Assembly: GCA_034670405.1 (NCBI GenBank)
Contig: JAXDDX010000046.1
Coordinates: 1,390,001 to 1,454,000 of the forward strand
From: Hoplostethus atlanticus
Lineage: Eukaryota > Chordata > Actinopteri > Trachichthyiformes > Trachichthyidae
Length of the DNA stretch: 64,000 nt
Direction of reading: 5' to 3'
In this document: positions 33,601 through 43,688 of the stretch, one piece after another
Layout: the number at the start of each line of letters is the position of its first letter
Position numbering within the stretch: the stretch's first letter is position 1
Made by a program: the position numbers and the translations under genes
The notes under the pieces: model-generated
What the model was told of the DNA's origin: nothing
Database searches by the model: none
What the model saw: the letters and a program-made list of their open reading frames with translations, nothing else

Positions 33601-36600
33601 AGTGGAGGAGGCCCTTGCGCTCTGAATGGTGTCAACGACCTGTGCAGGCAGGCCTGCCACATTCAGGTTCCACCTCTCACGGGCCAAGCCCAGAGCGCTA
33701 TGCGGTCTGGGTAAGGATGGTAGATCTCCCCGCGTGCCTGGGACAGAAGATCCCTGCGTATGGGGAGAGGCCACAGTTCGCCCGCCAGAAGCTGTATTAT
33801 TTCCGCCACCCAATGCTTGGATGACCACCGCAGCGCTATCAGGGTTAGTGACAAGCCCTGCTCTCTCACCCTGGTTAGGGTGGGAGAGATCAGGCTGAGA
33901 GGGGGGAATCCATAGAGCAGCACATTTGGCCATGGGTGGGCCAGAGCATCCACACCTAGAGGTGCATTTACGTCTGACAGGGAGAAAAACAGCGGACACT
34001 GAGCGTTTTCCTGCGAGGCGAAGAGATCTACGGCTGCCCGGCCGTATTTCTGCCAAATTTGCTCCACCACCTGAGGGTGAAGCGTCCATTCGCCGTACAG
34101 GGGGTTCCCTCGGGACAGAAGATCTCCACCCCTGTTCAAAACACCCGGCACATGTGTTGCTCGAACGGACAGCCTGGTGCTGCTCCACGTGATTAACTTC
34201 CGAGCTAACTTGTGTAACTGCCGTGAGTGAGTGCCGCCCTGATGGTTGATGTACCACTGTGGAGTTGTCTGTTTTTACGAAGACATGGCGGTCTTGGAGA
34301 AAAGGCAGAAAATGTTTTAGTGCAAAAAAACTGCCCAAAGTTCCAAGACGTTTATGTGAGCCTGAGCCAGCCTCGGGCCCCAGGTGCCATTCACCGATCT
34401 GCCTAACATGGTCACTCCCCATCCTGACAGGGACGCGTCCGTTGTCATGGTTACTCTGGATGACACTGTTCTCGTCGTGTCCCTCCACTGGTGGAGAGCC
34501 ACCACGCACGCCTGTGTTACTTTCACTTTGCGGTTGAGGTGATGGCGTGGGCACAGGTGCAGTGCTGCAACTAAATGCTGAAAATCCCTCATCATTAAAA
34601 ACCCCAGATGTACAACAGAAATTACTGACACCATGAGGCCGAGCAGGTGCAGGCAAAGCCTGAATGATAACACTTTTCTCAGCCAGAAGAGGGAGAGACA
34701 CTGTGTGAGAGACGTTAACCTCCCTTCCGATAGCGTGACGCGATAAGAGAGGGAGTTTATGTTGAGACCCAAGTGTTCTGTACATTCCGTGGGTTCTATT
34801 CGGCTCTTTGTCCAGTTTATATTGAACCCCAGATCCCTGAGATGATTTATCACCGTAGCGGAATCTCTGACCGCCTGTTCCCACGAGCGGGAGCATATCA
34901 GATAGTCGTCTATGTGCGAGAATATTCTGATGCCGTTGTGGGAGGGACGGTTCCTCGCTGCCACTGCAGCAAAGGAGTGTTTGCCCCATGGCTTTGGGTT
35001 TTCTGACCGAGGCTGCTGGTTAGTCTGTTGGCCAGCTGCCTGTCTCTGTGGTCTGGCACCCACCTGTCTCCCCCTCACTGCTGCGGCTGCAGCAGCAAAA
35101 CCAGGCCTTGGTCCCTGAGGGGGGCGAGGGATGTGTTTCTGGGGTAGGCAAAGGTCAAAGGCTTCACCTTCTTGTTTCCTGAGGGTGCTGGTCTCCCTCA
35201 TCTTTTCCAGAGCTGGACCGAAAAGACCTTTGGTGGGGTCGTATGCCGCATCCCCTCTGCCTTCTGTCCATCACTCAAGCCTGAGAGTTTCAGCCACAGG
35301 GCCCTCTCACCTGAGACTGCTAGTCCCATCACTCGACCGCACCCTTGCACTGCGCCGCGCAGGATGAGGTCATTCACCACACAGATCTCATCCCAGAGGG
35401 CCGGGTTAGGTGACCCGGTGTCCAGCTGTCGGCCCATCTCTTCTAGGATTTCCGCCTCGGTACGCTAGCAGATAGCAGTGTCATTGCATTTAGAGAGCAC
35501 ACTGACTGTGCTGCATATTTATACATCCTCTGGAAAACTGAGGCGGTGAGGCGCTCCATTTTGCTAGGCAGAGAAATGTTGGCAGAGGCTGAGAGAGAGC
35601 GGCGGTTAGGGTGGAGGTGATAAGCCACTGAAGGCTCCATCACTGGGGGTTCGGACAGCCCCAGATCCCCCATCCCGTGGATCTCCAGCTTAGAGTAGCC
35701 CTTGGTGGGAAGCTTACTCCTAAATGGACTGGACCAGTACCGGTTAATTTCCCTCATACAAGCGGGCACTGCTGGTGGGAGTTGTTTTGATGGCGGTTGG
35801 GCTGGTGGGAGCCTCTTACCGTCATATAGGTCTCTCTCTGTCCCCTCTGCGTCCTGGGCTGCCGGCCATTGTATCCCCAATTTGGGTGCGGCCCGTTTGC
35901 AGACCTTGTATAAGTTGCCGTCCACTGAGGGAACAGTCGCGTCAGGATGTGCTGGGGGGTCTGGACTGTTTGGTAGGGAAGGTGGAGTCATCCTCCTCTT
36001 CCTCCATCTCATCCATGTCGAGGAGGTCAGAGTTAGCATCGCCCTCTGTGTCCTCACTGCCCGGTCCCACTTCAAGGAGCTCCTCGAAAAGTGGAGGCAT
36101 GTCCAGGGACTCAGCTTCCATCACCTCCGCACAGCACGGCATGACTCGCGGCTAATGGGTGCTGGTTGAGGCTTTTGGCGTGGCTCCTGACAGGCATGGG
36201 TCCTGATTATTGGCCACCACCACTCAGCCTCCTTTCCAGGATCTTTTCTGGCATTGACACGCAGTGGGAACATGACTGGTGGTCAGCCAGCAATGCTTGA
36301 GAGTGTTTAGTGCCCATGCAAGTTATGCACATGGGATGAGGGTCCTTGCCCGAGATGGACGCCCCGCGGGGCATAGGCAGGAAGCAGCCTCTTTAGCCTT
36401 CAGTTCTGACCCTTTGGTGGGGGTAGCGGCCGAAGACATGGTGCCTGGAATGGTTAAGAAAATTGCTAGCACACAGGGTTAAGCCCGAGCTAACTGCGTA
36501 CCGTAAGAGTTTGCTCGCCGTGACACATTAGCTGAACTTGTACTCGGTTCAACTAACAAACTAATGTTAATTGAACCCAGGTAAGCTTGCCATAACGCAT

Positions 36601-39600
36601 TAACATTAGGGTATAATGTTACACAGTTACCGGCCACACAGTAAAAAACACTTCTTACGAAGGAAATCCAGACGGGTTGTCTGTGAACTGTTAAGCAGAT
36701 ATCCAAGCTAGCCTAGATGAGCTGAGGGAGCTTTGTATAGTTTCTTCACGGGAAGAAAGCGAGAATGATTTGAGAGGGGCTGGTTGACTGTGGTAATATG
36801 AGGGGGCGTGCCCCAAGCACAGTTCGACCTGTCTGTCAATGACAGACGTGGTGTCATTGGAGCATCCGTAGTTGGTCATGACGAGGCGATTCCCATAGTG
36901 AAACACCGAACGAAGTTAGAAAAAGAACTCTGATCTGCATTGCTAAAGAGCTCTAATTTTGATTCATCGGTCCACAGAACATTTTCTCAGAAGGATTTAG
37001 GTTTGTCCAGGTGGGTCTTGGCAAAGATCAGTCGGCCTTCTTGTGTTTCTCTTTCAGCAGTGGGGTCTTTTGTGGCCTCTGACCATAAAGCCCTTCTTGG
37101 TTCAGTGTCCGGCGTATGGTACCGGCTGAAACCATTACCACAGACCTCTCCAGGTCAGCCTTGAGATCATTGGATGTCATGCGAGGTGTTTTTTCAATGG
37201 CTCTCACCAACCTTCAACAACATCAGAGATACATTTTCCTCTTGCCACCACGTCCTGGGAGATTTTTAACAATTCCATGAGCAGCAAACTTCCCAATAAC
37301 ATTGTGAACTGTAGAAACAGGAACACCAATGTCTCTTCGAGATGGCCTTGTGAACGCTTATGTTTAGTGATTATAATTTAGTGAAATTATAAATTATTTT
37401 GTCCCGCTTTCAGAAATCTCATTATGTTGTTATTGCTCAATTATGCAGCTCTACGATTCCTTCCCTTTACTGATGAGACGTGTGCCAGGGCCACATCAGA
37501 CACTCCTAAACATCTGGAAGGAGTTGAAGGACTTGATAAGAGCAGAGCTGAAAGAGCACAGACAGGACCGCGACCCCTCAGAGCCAAGAGACTACATCGA
37601 CTGCTACCTGACTGAGATTGAGACGGTGACGAGCTGTAGAAAGCTTCAATTACACTGTTTGGATTTAGAGAGTAAAAATAGATTGGCATTACTTGTGATG
37701 TGTTGGTTATGATGATATGTTCAATTCACATGAAGAGATTTTTGTAATATCTGCTTGTTTTGATACATATCAGAACTACCCACTGCTAAGATACCACAAT
37801 GACATGGCTTTTTTTTTTCATTCTTGGCATTTCCACATTTCCAGTAGATTGTAGTTAAAGTGCAAAGTTCAAATGTTCAATTTTGCCTTGCCCTGTGTCT
37901 GACAGCACTTTTAAAAGACCTTATTACTAACAACATTCGCCCTTTAAGTTTAGTCTACTAAAATATATTTATTTATAAGTATATAAAGTAATATTAAAAT
38001 GTTTAAAAAGCTTTCCAGTAAGTATTAAAGGGTTTTCAATCTGGACTTGGATTTGTTATATGGTATGTTTTAATATTGTATATATTTGCTTGTATTCTTA
38101 GAGGAGGGAGGATGCTGAGAATACCTTTTATGAGGATAACCTGGTGTTTTGTGCCCTGGATCTGTTCTTGGCTGGCTCTGAGACCACATCCACCACGCTG
38201 CTTTGGGCTTTTCTCTACATGACAAAGTACCCTGAGGTTCAAGGTAGGGACATTCAGCAGCTATGCCCCATTGCTCAGAAATGTGGATGGAAATTCAGAA
38301 TCAGAATCAGAAACAGGTTTATTGCCAAATATGTTTTCACATACAAGGAATTTGTCTTGGTGATTGGTGCATAACAATAAACAATAAACATAGAAGAATA
38401 AGAATAAAAGCAAGTACTGTAGAGGCAAAGGTGCAAATTTGTGCGTTAATGTAACGCATTGAGACAGATGAGTATGCTTTACGTTAATATAATGTGTAGT
38501 GTCCATGGGGCGGTGGGGGTTGGGGGGCAGGGGGGAGTCCATGTTAGCGGGCGACGCGGGCCTTGTTGCCTTGCAGAGTGAATGACACGCTGCAGTCTGC
38601 CCTTATCCTTGGCAGTGGCAGCAGCGTACCAGATGGTGATGGAGGAGGTGAGGATAGACTCAATGATGGCGGTGTAGAAGTGCATCATCATCGACTTTGG
38701 CAGGTTGAACTTCCTCAGCTGCTGCAGGAAGTACAACCTCTGCTGCGCTTTTTTGGTGATGGAGCTGATTCAGCTCCCACCTGAGGTCCATGGTACCCAG
38801 GAAGCGGAAGGACTCCACAGTTTCGACTGGGGAGTCACACAGGGTGATGGGGGTGGGTGGGGCTGGGTGGGGCTGGGTTTTTCCTGTAATCCACTACTAT
38901 CTCCACTGTCTTTAGAGCATTGAGCTCAATCTCCCACCTGTAGGCGGACTCATCCTCACGAGAGATGAGCCCAGCCTCCCTGCGGTAGTCAGACTCATCC
39001 CCATGAGGGTTGTGTCGTCTGCGAACTTCAGGAGCTTGACGGACTGATGACTGGAGGTGCAGCTGTTGGTGTACAGGGAGAAGAGTAGAGGGGAAAGAAC
39101 GCAGCCTTGAGGGGAACCCGTGCTGATAGTCGGAGATGTGCTTCCCCAGCTTCACGTGCTGTTTCCTGTCAGACAGAAAGTCTGTGATCCACCTACAGGT
39201 GGAGTCAGGCACGTGCAGCTGGGAGAGCTCGTCACTGAAAAATCAACACTGTTAACACTGGACAATTTTCTGTACAGATGCCCTGAAATGCTCACAGCAT
39301 TATGTAGTAATTCAGTTTCTGTTTCCTCCTTAATTTGCCCCTGCTCCAAAGCCATTTTCATCACTAAAGCAAGAAAAATCCTAGAAAGTTGCTGTATATA
39401 TACTTATGGTGTATCCTGAAAGCCTCTTGATGAAATACGCCCTTATCTATTCCTCTCCTGTTCCCCAGAAAAGGTCCAGGCTGAGATAGACAGAGTGATT
39501 GGACAGTCTAGAGAGCCAACCATGGTGGACCGTGCCAACCTGCCCTATACTGACGCTGTCATCCATGAGATCCAGAGGATGGGCAACATAGTTCCTCTCA

Positions 39601-40560
39601 GCCTTCCTCATGTCACCAACAGGGATGTCCACCTGGGAGGCTACATAGTCCCAAAGGTCATTCCTCAAGCAATGTATTCTGTGCTGTAAAATCTATAACG
39701 ATGTATCAATATATCTTTTTTTACATCACACACCATATTGCTTTTTAATAAGTCATTTTAATCCAATCATCAGGGTGTCACAATAATAACTAATCTGACC
39801 TCGGTGCTGTTTGACAAGAACGAGTGGGAGACGCCCTCCACCTTTAACCCAGGACACTTTTTAAATGAGGAGGGCAAGTTTGTGAAGCGAGCTGCGTTCT
39901 TGCCTTTTTCTGCTGGTAAGGAGAGAACCACAATAATTACTGATTTGAAATATCAACACATACAAAGTGTACATACACATATACATGCAAAGTACAGTGG
40001 TTTTATACGCATGGTGAACATCCATGTTCACAAGACAAGACACCTATCTTGGAATAACATGGGGGGAATTCAGTATTGGCAGAGCTTTAAGTTTGTTTTC
40101 CCTCCGAAGGACTTCAGAGCCCACCAGGGGGTAGGAGTTGAAAGAGATACATATGGGTGTGAAGTATATAGAGTCTGGTAGTGAAGGCTATAGCAATAAC
40201 ACCCAAGAGGGCGTTCGTCACTGTGGTTATGAGTACAATGATGATGCAACTAGTTTACTTACTCCTTGTTTACCGCAACAGTTGGCATAGCAACCAATTC
40301 CACCTCCTATAAAGCCCTCATGAGAATTATCACCATGTCGTTGTCTTTGATCAAGTTGAGAATGTCTTTCTGTCCCAGGTAAACGAGTGTGTCCCGGGGA
40401 GAACCTGGCCAAGATGGAGCTTTTCCTCTTCTTCACCTCCTTCCTGCAGCGGTTCACCTTCTCCATGCCTGCTGGTGTGAAGCCTTCACTTGACTACCGC
40501 TTTGGGCTCACTCTGGCCCCGGCTTCCTATGAAATCTGTGCCACCCTGCGTCAGGAGTAA
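30628..40560 (+). CDS. Cytochrome P450 family 2, tandem copy B (9 exons)
   Basis: Recent duplicate of copy A. Exons: 30628-30834, 31118-31280, 32204-32353, 32433-32593, 37449-37625, 38102-38243, 39469-39656, 39774-39915, 40379-40560; total 1512 nt, 503 residues, frame open throughout. Key motifs: [29 protein letters not shown] (I-helix), EIQR and FSAGKRVCPG. Differences from A are scattered; exon 2, for example, has ETFGD/MGQKC where A has ETYGD/MGQTC. Introns 2, 3 and 7 and both flanks align with A almost base for base, so the two genes probably have similar activity, but altered residues such as TVLE against TAFK in exon 4 could affect substrate fit. Intron 4 is expanded to about 4.9 kb by a DIRS-type retroelement, and an L2 fragment lies about 140 bp after the stop. 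Whether the long intron lowers expression cannot be seen here. Confidence 0.93.
31458..31800 (+). mobile_element. L2-like LINE 3' tail in CYP2 B intron 2
   Basis: Absent from the matching place in A (about 21945). Contains AACACTACCCTGACCCTTCC (end of the L2 ORF) and the tail CGCTTTGGATAAAAGCGTCT. Inserted after the duplication, or lost from A. Confidence 0.75.
32609..32845 (-). mobile_element. Tc1-like relic, left part, CYP2 B intron 4
   Basis: Matches 22760-22997 of copy A. The relic is interrupted here by the DIRS-type element and resumes at 36928. Confidence 0.75.
32887..33028. repeat. DIRS left inverted terminal repeat
   Basis: GTGTTTCACTATGGGAATCG through CAGTCAACCAGCCCTC; inverted relative to 36766-36907 with few differences (for example CTCAGCGTGACC against CTCGTCATGACC). 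Confidence 0.85.
33075..33165. repeat. DIRS internal complementary region
   Basis: AACACCTCACTCTGTTATCA through TTACGTTAAGTAACCCAAAG is the reverse complement of the left end (32846-32893). The following TTTTTCTAACTTTGTTCGGT matches the inverted right end. This end-to-end junction complement is diagnostic of DIRS replication through a circle. Confidence 0.8.
33157..34989 (-). pseudogene. DIRS RNase H and tyrosine-recombinase ORF (broken)
   Basis: Long frame with [14 protein letters not shown] (RNase H) and, towards its end, [38 protein letters not shown] and [13 protein letters not shown], the core-binding and first catalytic segment of a DIRS recombinase. An overlapping frame at 33663-34151 carries [19 protein letters not shown], so at least one frameshift exists. 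The carboxyl end of the recombinase is absent. Confidence 0.75.
34317..35201 (-). pseudogene. DIRS Gag-end / reverse-transcriptase fragment
   Basis: Begins with Gag-like proline- and alanine-rich sequence, then abruptly enters [16 protein letters not shown], the catalytic Asp-Asp segment of a DIRS reverse transcriptase, followed by [20 protein letters not shown] and the RNase H start [10 protein letters not shown]. The finger/palm portion normally before this is deleted. Confidence 0.75.
35443..36142 (-). pseudogene. DIRS Gag-like region
   Basis: Frames 35443-36075 and 35942-36142 (acidic stretch [10 protein letters not shown]) upstream of 35198-35437 ([20 protein letters not shown]) form a Gag-like region in pieces. 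Assigned by position at the start of the element; no specific domain is certain. Confidence 0.55.
36766..36907. repeat. DIRS right inverted terminal repeat
   Basis: Inverted partner of 32887-33028, ending CGATTCCCATAGTGAAACAC. Followed by CGAACGAAGTTAGAAAAAG, the outer end that recurs inverted in the internal complementary region. Confidence 0.85.
36928..37354 (-). mobile_element. Tc1-like relic, right part, CYP2 B intron 4
   Basis: Continuation of the relic split by the DIRS element. Minus frame 37028-37210 has [20 protein letters not shown]. It keeps the residues LKA that copy A has lost. Confidence 0.8.
38294..39233 (-). mobile_element. Rex/RTE-like LINE fragment in CYP2 B intron 6
   Basis: Minus frames 38835-39212 ([17 protein letters not shown] and pieces of a reverse transcriptase) and 38479-38736 ([20 protein letters not shown]) come from a fish non-LTR element. 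The plus-strand left edge ATTCAGAATCAGAATCAGAA is its 3' tail. Frames are broken. In copy A this stretch of intron 6 is different (25870-26210). Clade is tentative. Confidence 0.7.
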
Positions 40561-40700
40561 TTCTGTCCAATGGAAAAGCTCTTCAAAAACCAACAACCAT
40601 TTTTGTTATTGTCACTATTCACAATTGTGTCATTGTGACAACAGTTTTAGGCCTCTGCTGATAGATTGGGCCGACATTGGCATTTTATTAAAGATCAGAC

Positions 40701-41668
40701 CCCTGTGACCCTGGACGACCAACTGTCGTTCTCGGCAAACATCGCATCAGTGACACGCTCCTGCAGATTCCTCCTCTACAACATCAGGAGGATTCGCTCC
40801 TTCCTCACTGACAAGGTAGCGCAGGTGCTCATCCAGGCTCTTGTCATCTCCCGCCTGGACTACTGCAACTCCCTCCTTGCTGGTGCCCCGGCGTCTGCCA
40901 TCAGACCTCTGGAGCTTGTTCAGAAAGCTGCAGCTCGTCTGGTGTTCAACCGCCCCAAGTTCTCCCACACAACTACCCTTCTCCGTTCTCTACACTGGCT
41001 CCCTGTAGCGGCTCGCATCCAGTTCAAGACCCTGGTGCTAGCCTATAGGGCAGTGAAAGGAACAGCTCCTTCTTACCTCCAGGCTATGGTCAAGCCTTAC
41101 ACCCCCGCCCGACCACTTCGCTCTGCTGCCTCCAGGCGACTGGTTGCCCCGTCGCTCAGAGGCCCCTGCGGGCCGATCTACACGGTCACGGCTCTTCTCT
41201 GTCCTGGCCCCGCAGTGGTGGAATGAACTCCCCACTGATGTCAGGACAGCAGAGTCGCTGCCCATCTTTCACCGCAGGCTGAAAACCCACCTCTTCAGGA
41301 AACACTACCCTGACTCTTCCTCTTAGCCATGCCTATTTGTCGTCAATTATGTGTCTGAGCTCTTGTTTATTGGCTCTTGTTCATTTGATACACTTATTTG
41401 TCTTAGCTCTTGCTTATTTGGTTCACTTATTTGTCTTAGCTCTTGTTTATTTGATTCTCTTATTTGTCTCATTTGTTTAAGATAAAGTAGGTTGCTAACT
41501 TATTGCACTCTTACCTTAACACTAGTTATGCTCTTAGTTGCTTGTTTAGGAAGGAAATGCACTTACGATTTCTGGTGACTAGTAGTTTTCTTGCCTACCT
41601 ATGTTGAATGCACTTATTGTAAGTCGCTTTGGATAAAAGCGTCTGCTAAATGACTGACTGACTGACTG
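40701..41668 (+). mobile_element. 5'-truncated L2-like LINE in 3' flank of CYP2 B
   Basis: Contains [36 protein letters not shown] and, after one frameshift near 41150, [20 protein letters not shown], the end of the L2 polyprotein, then the tail CGCTTTGGATAAAAGCGTCT and GACT repeats. Absent from A (AAAGATCAGATATCGG is uninterrupted); CAGA flanks both ends as a short target duplication. Confidence 0.88.
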
Positions 41669-42034
41669 ACAGATATCGGCCGTCGCGTGGTCCACTGCTG
41701 ATATGATCGAGGTTCCTCCCTGACCACAGCTACACAAAAACAGGCTGTAAAATGTTTTTTTTCTTTGCACACTTTTATTTATTCATTTCATTTTTCAGTA
41801 TGTTTTAGTTGTAAATCAGTAGTAATCAATCTCGGGGTTTCCCTGCCATTGAATAGGCGGGGTGGGTCACCCTGACTGAAAGAGCTGCTAACCCTGAAAG
41901 AATTTCATTAGTCTGGGTTTCAGTGGGTTTTTAGTGTCACACGATGGTCTAAATGTTGTTTCACAGGCGTTTCCACCCTGACAAGAATTACATTTTTGGG
42001 GGAAACACTAAATACTTGTTATTTTTTTAATATG

Positions 42035-42040
42035 AATAAA
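42035..42040 (+). terminator. Candidate AATAAA polyadenylation signal, CYP2 B
   Basis: Counterpart of the signal at 27922 in A. In B it is nearly 1.5 kb from the stop because of the L2 insertion, so B may use another signal. Confidence 0.25.
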
Positions 42041-42199
42041 ATGGAAAAATCAAAAGGTATTGAATGTCATTTCAAAAAGCTTCAGCACATGAATATCTCT
42101 ATTGGTATCCCCTTTGAAAAACTCATGTTGGTTGGACCATAGTTTGGACCCTGTTGAAATTCAGAATACTGATTGTGGGACTTTACTTTACCTTTACAG

Positions 42200-42270
42200 A
42201 CACACACTTATTGTAATTCGCTTTGGATAAAAGCTTCTGCTAAATGACTAATGTAATGTAATATAATGTA
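42200..42270 (+). mobile_element. Short L2-like tail remnant
   Basis: CGCTTTGGATAAAAGCTTCT followed by AATGTAATGTAATATAATG. The counterpart in A is the end of the 29020-29280 copy. Confidence 0.6.
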
Positions 42271-42660
42271 ATTTCCCAATTCAAAATAGAAAATTGCATC
42301 CAATTTTGGAAATGTTCAGCCCTTGGGATAAATGCAAAAATAATACTGTAGAGATGTTATTTCTAATTTGTGTTTTGAGGTTTGAAAAAATGTGTGGTAG
42401 TTTTCGTTTCAAGGTCATACCACGAGTTGATTGGCCAGCCACCACTGTGTCGACAGGTTTCAGCCAGTTTAGACGCTTTTTACTGCCATCCAGTGGTTAA
42501 TGTAGAATTGACACGTTCACATTCAGAACCACTGCTGTTGCTGCCCAGGAAACTCTTTCAATTTTTGGGGCTAAACTTCACAAATTTCTCAGTAAAAGAT
42601 TGTATTCATTAATTTTAGTTTGTATAACGTTTGATATTAATTCTTAAATAAACTTTTCAA

Positions 42661-43600
42661 GTGTTTTTTTTATGTTTAAATGTTTACTGTAATCTCCAGT
42701 CTTTCATTCAAATGTTAGTTAAGATTAACAAAATATTTTAGATTACATGTAATATTTATTATATATAGGTCATTCTGATTTGGTATTAAGTATCTCTGTT
42801 TATACTGAGCCAACATGTTGAGACTTTTTAATCTAACTACAGGGGATTACAGTATGTTCAATAGCTCCAGACTTCCATTACATTGATAACTCTGATTTCA
42901 GTCCCTTTTAAGACACACCAGCTGTTTAAATCAGCGGTGTTACTTAGTGTGATACAATATTATGCAATACAATATTATGCAATACTTATGCAATACTATG
43001 CAATACTAATATTGCATAATACTATACAATATTATGCAATACTCTAAAAGATAATCAAGTAAAGTCAATTCAACTTTATTTGTAGAGTGTTTTCAACAAA
43101 AGATACATTTGTCCAAAAATGTGTTACAGTAATGAATCAACATCAAAACAAAGCCGCTTTTTAGTAGTCCAACCCACCTTAGATCTAGCCTTTATATAAA
43201 TTATCACCATCAAATTAACCCCTTGAACTTGAGATGACATTGGACACAATGAATAAGCTTTTTGATTTTCCGTGATCGTTTTACTGTGATTAGTAAAGTA
43301 TTAGTGAGACACGCTCCCCTGTACTAATGCTCGTAAAAATGCAACCCAGTTCCGCCACATTTTTTCAGTCACTTTTTCCAGTCACAGTGTCTGTTTTCCC
43401 AACCAGACACATCTTTTGCGATTAATTCTTATTATATGAAGTACAATAATGAACTTTGAGCCTGACTCTGTTTTTCATCTGCATCGCTCCAACGTCCTTG
43501 GGCCAAGCGCTTATCTCATATCTGGGGTTAAAGTTCATATAAGGTGGCACAGGAAATATTGCCCCCTTACTGAATGGATATTGACTTTGCTCTGAGGCAA
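42661..43600. other. Spacer between CYP2 B and C
   Basis: AT-rich. Holds a cluster of ATTATGCAATAC-type short repeats at 42950-43045 and a retroelement-like TTCAATTCAACTTTATTTG motif near 43070 (TCAATTCAACTTTATTTGTA). No gene recognised. Confidence 0.5.
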
Positions 43601-43601
43601 A

Positions 43602-43608
43602 TATAAAA
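43602..43608 (+). promoter_or_regulatory. TATA box of CYP2 copy C
   Basis: TATAAAA 87 bp before the ATG in GGCAAATATAAAACCAGACC. Spacing fits a short 5' UTR. The sequence upstream of exon 1 does not resemble the A/B promoter region. Confidence 0.6.
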
Positions 43609-43688
43609 CCAGACCACCTCCATCGGAAACCTTGATATACAGCTGTAAAAAAACCACAGTGAGTCTGGAGGAAAGAGCTGTTGGCAGG

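Larger units (their letters stand above)
32846..36927 (-). mobile_element. DIRS-type tyrosine-recombinase retroelement in CYP2 B intron 4
   Basis: About 4.1 kb, coding on the minus strand, inserted in a Tc1 relic. Inverted terminal repeats lie at 32887-33028 and 36766-36907, and an internal complementary region at about 33075-33165 is complementary to both outer ends. No target duplication: joining the flanks restores AAAGCTCTGATC, as in copy A. Fragments of Gag, reverse transcriptase, RNase H and a tyrosine recombinase are recognisable. The amino half of the reverse transcriptase is missing (Gag text runs directly into HIDDYLI). The recombinase stops soon after its first catalytic Arg region (LALTCR), without the later His-Arg-Tyr part. 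It is therefore a defective copy. Confidence 0.88.
30237..42655 (+). repeat. Segmental duplication unit B (CYP2 copy B and flanks)
   Basis: Direct repeat of unit A, about 2.2 kb longer mainly because of private insertions at 31458-31800, 32846-36927, 38294-39233 and 40701-41668, partly offset by insertions present only in A. Confidence 0.9.

Noticed and set aside
33615-36169. Plus-strand frames across the DIRS element
   Set aside because: They are antisense to the recognisable Gag, reverse-transcriptase and recombinase fragments and show no domain of their own.
42950-43045. ATTATGCAATAC repeats as a possible CRISPR-like array
   Set aside because: Units are irregular with no unique spacers and the genome is vertebrate; simple AT-rich tandem repeats explain it.
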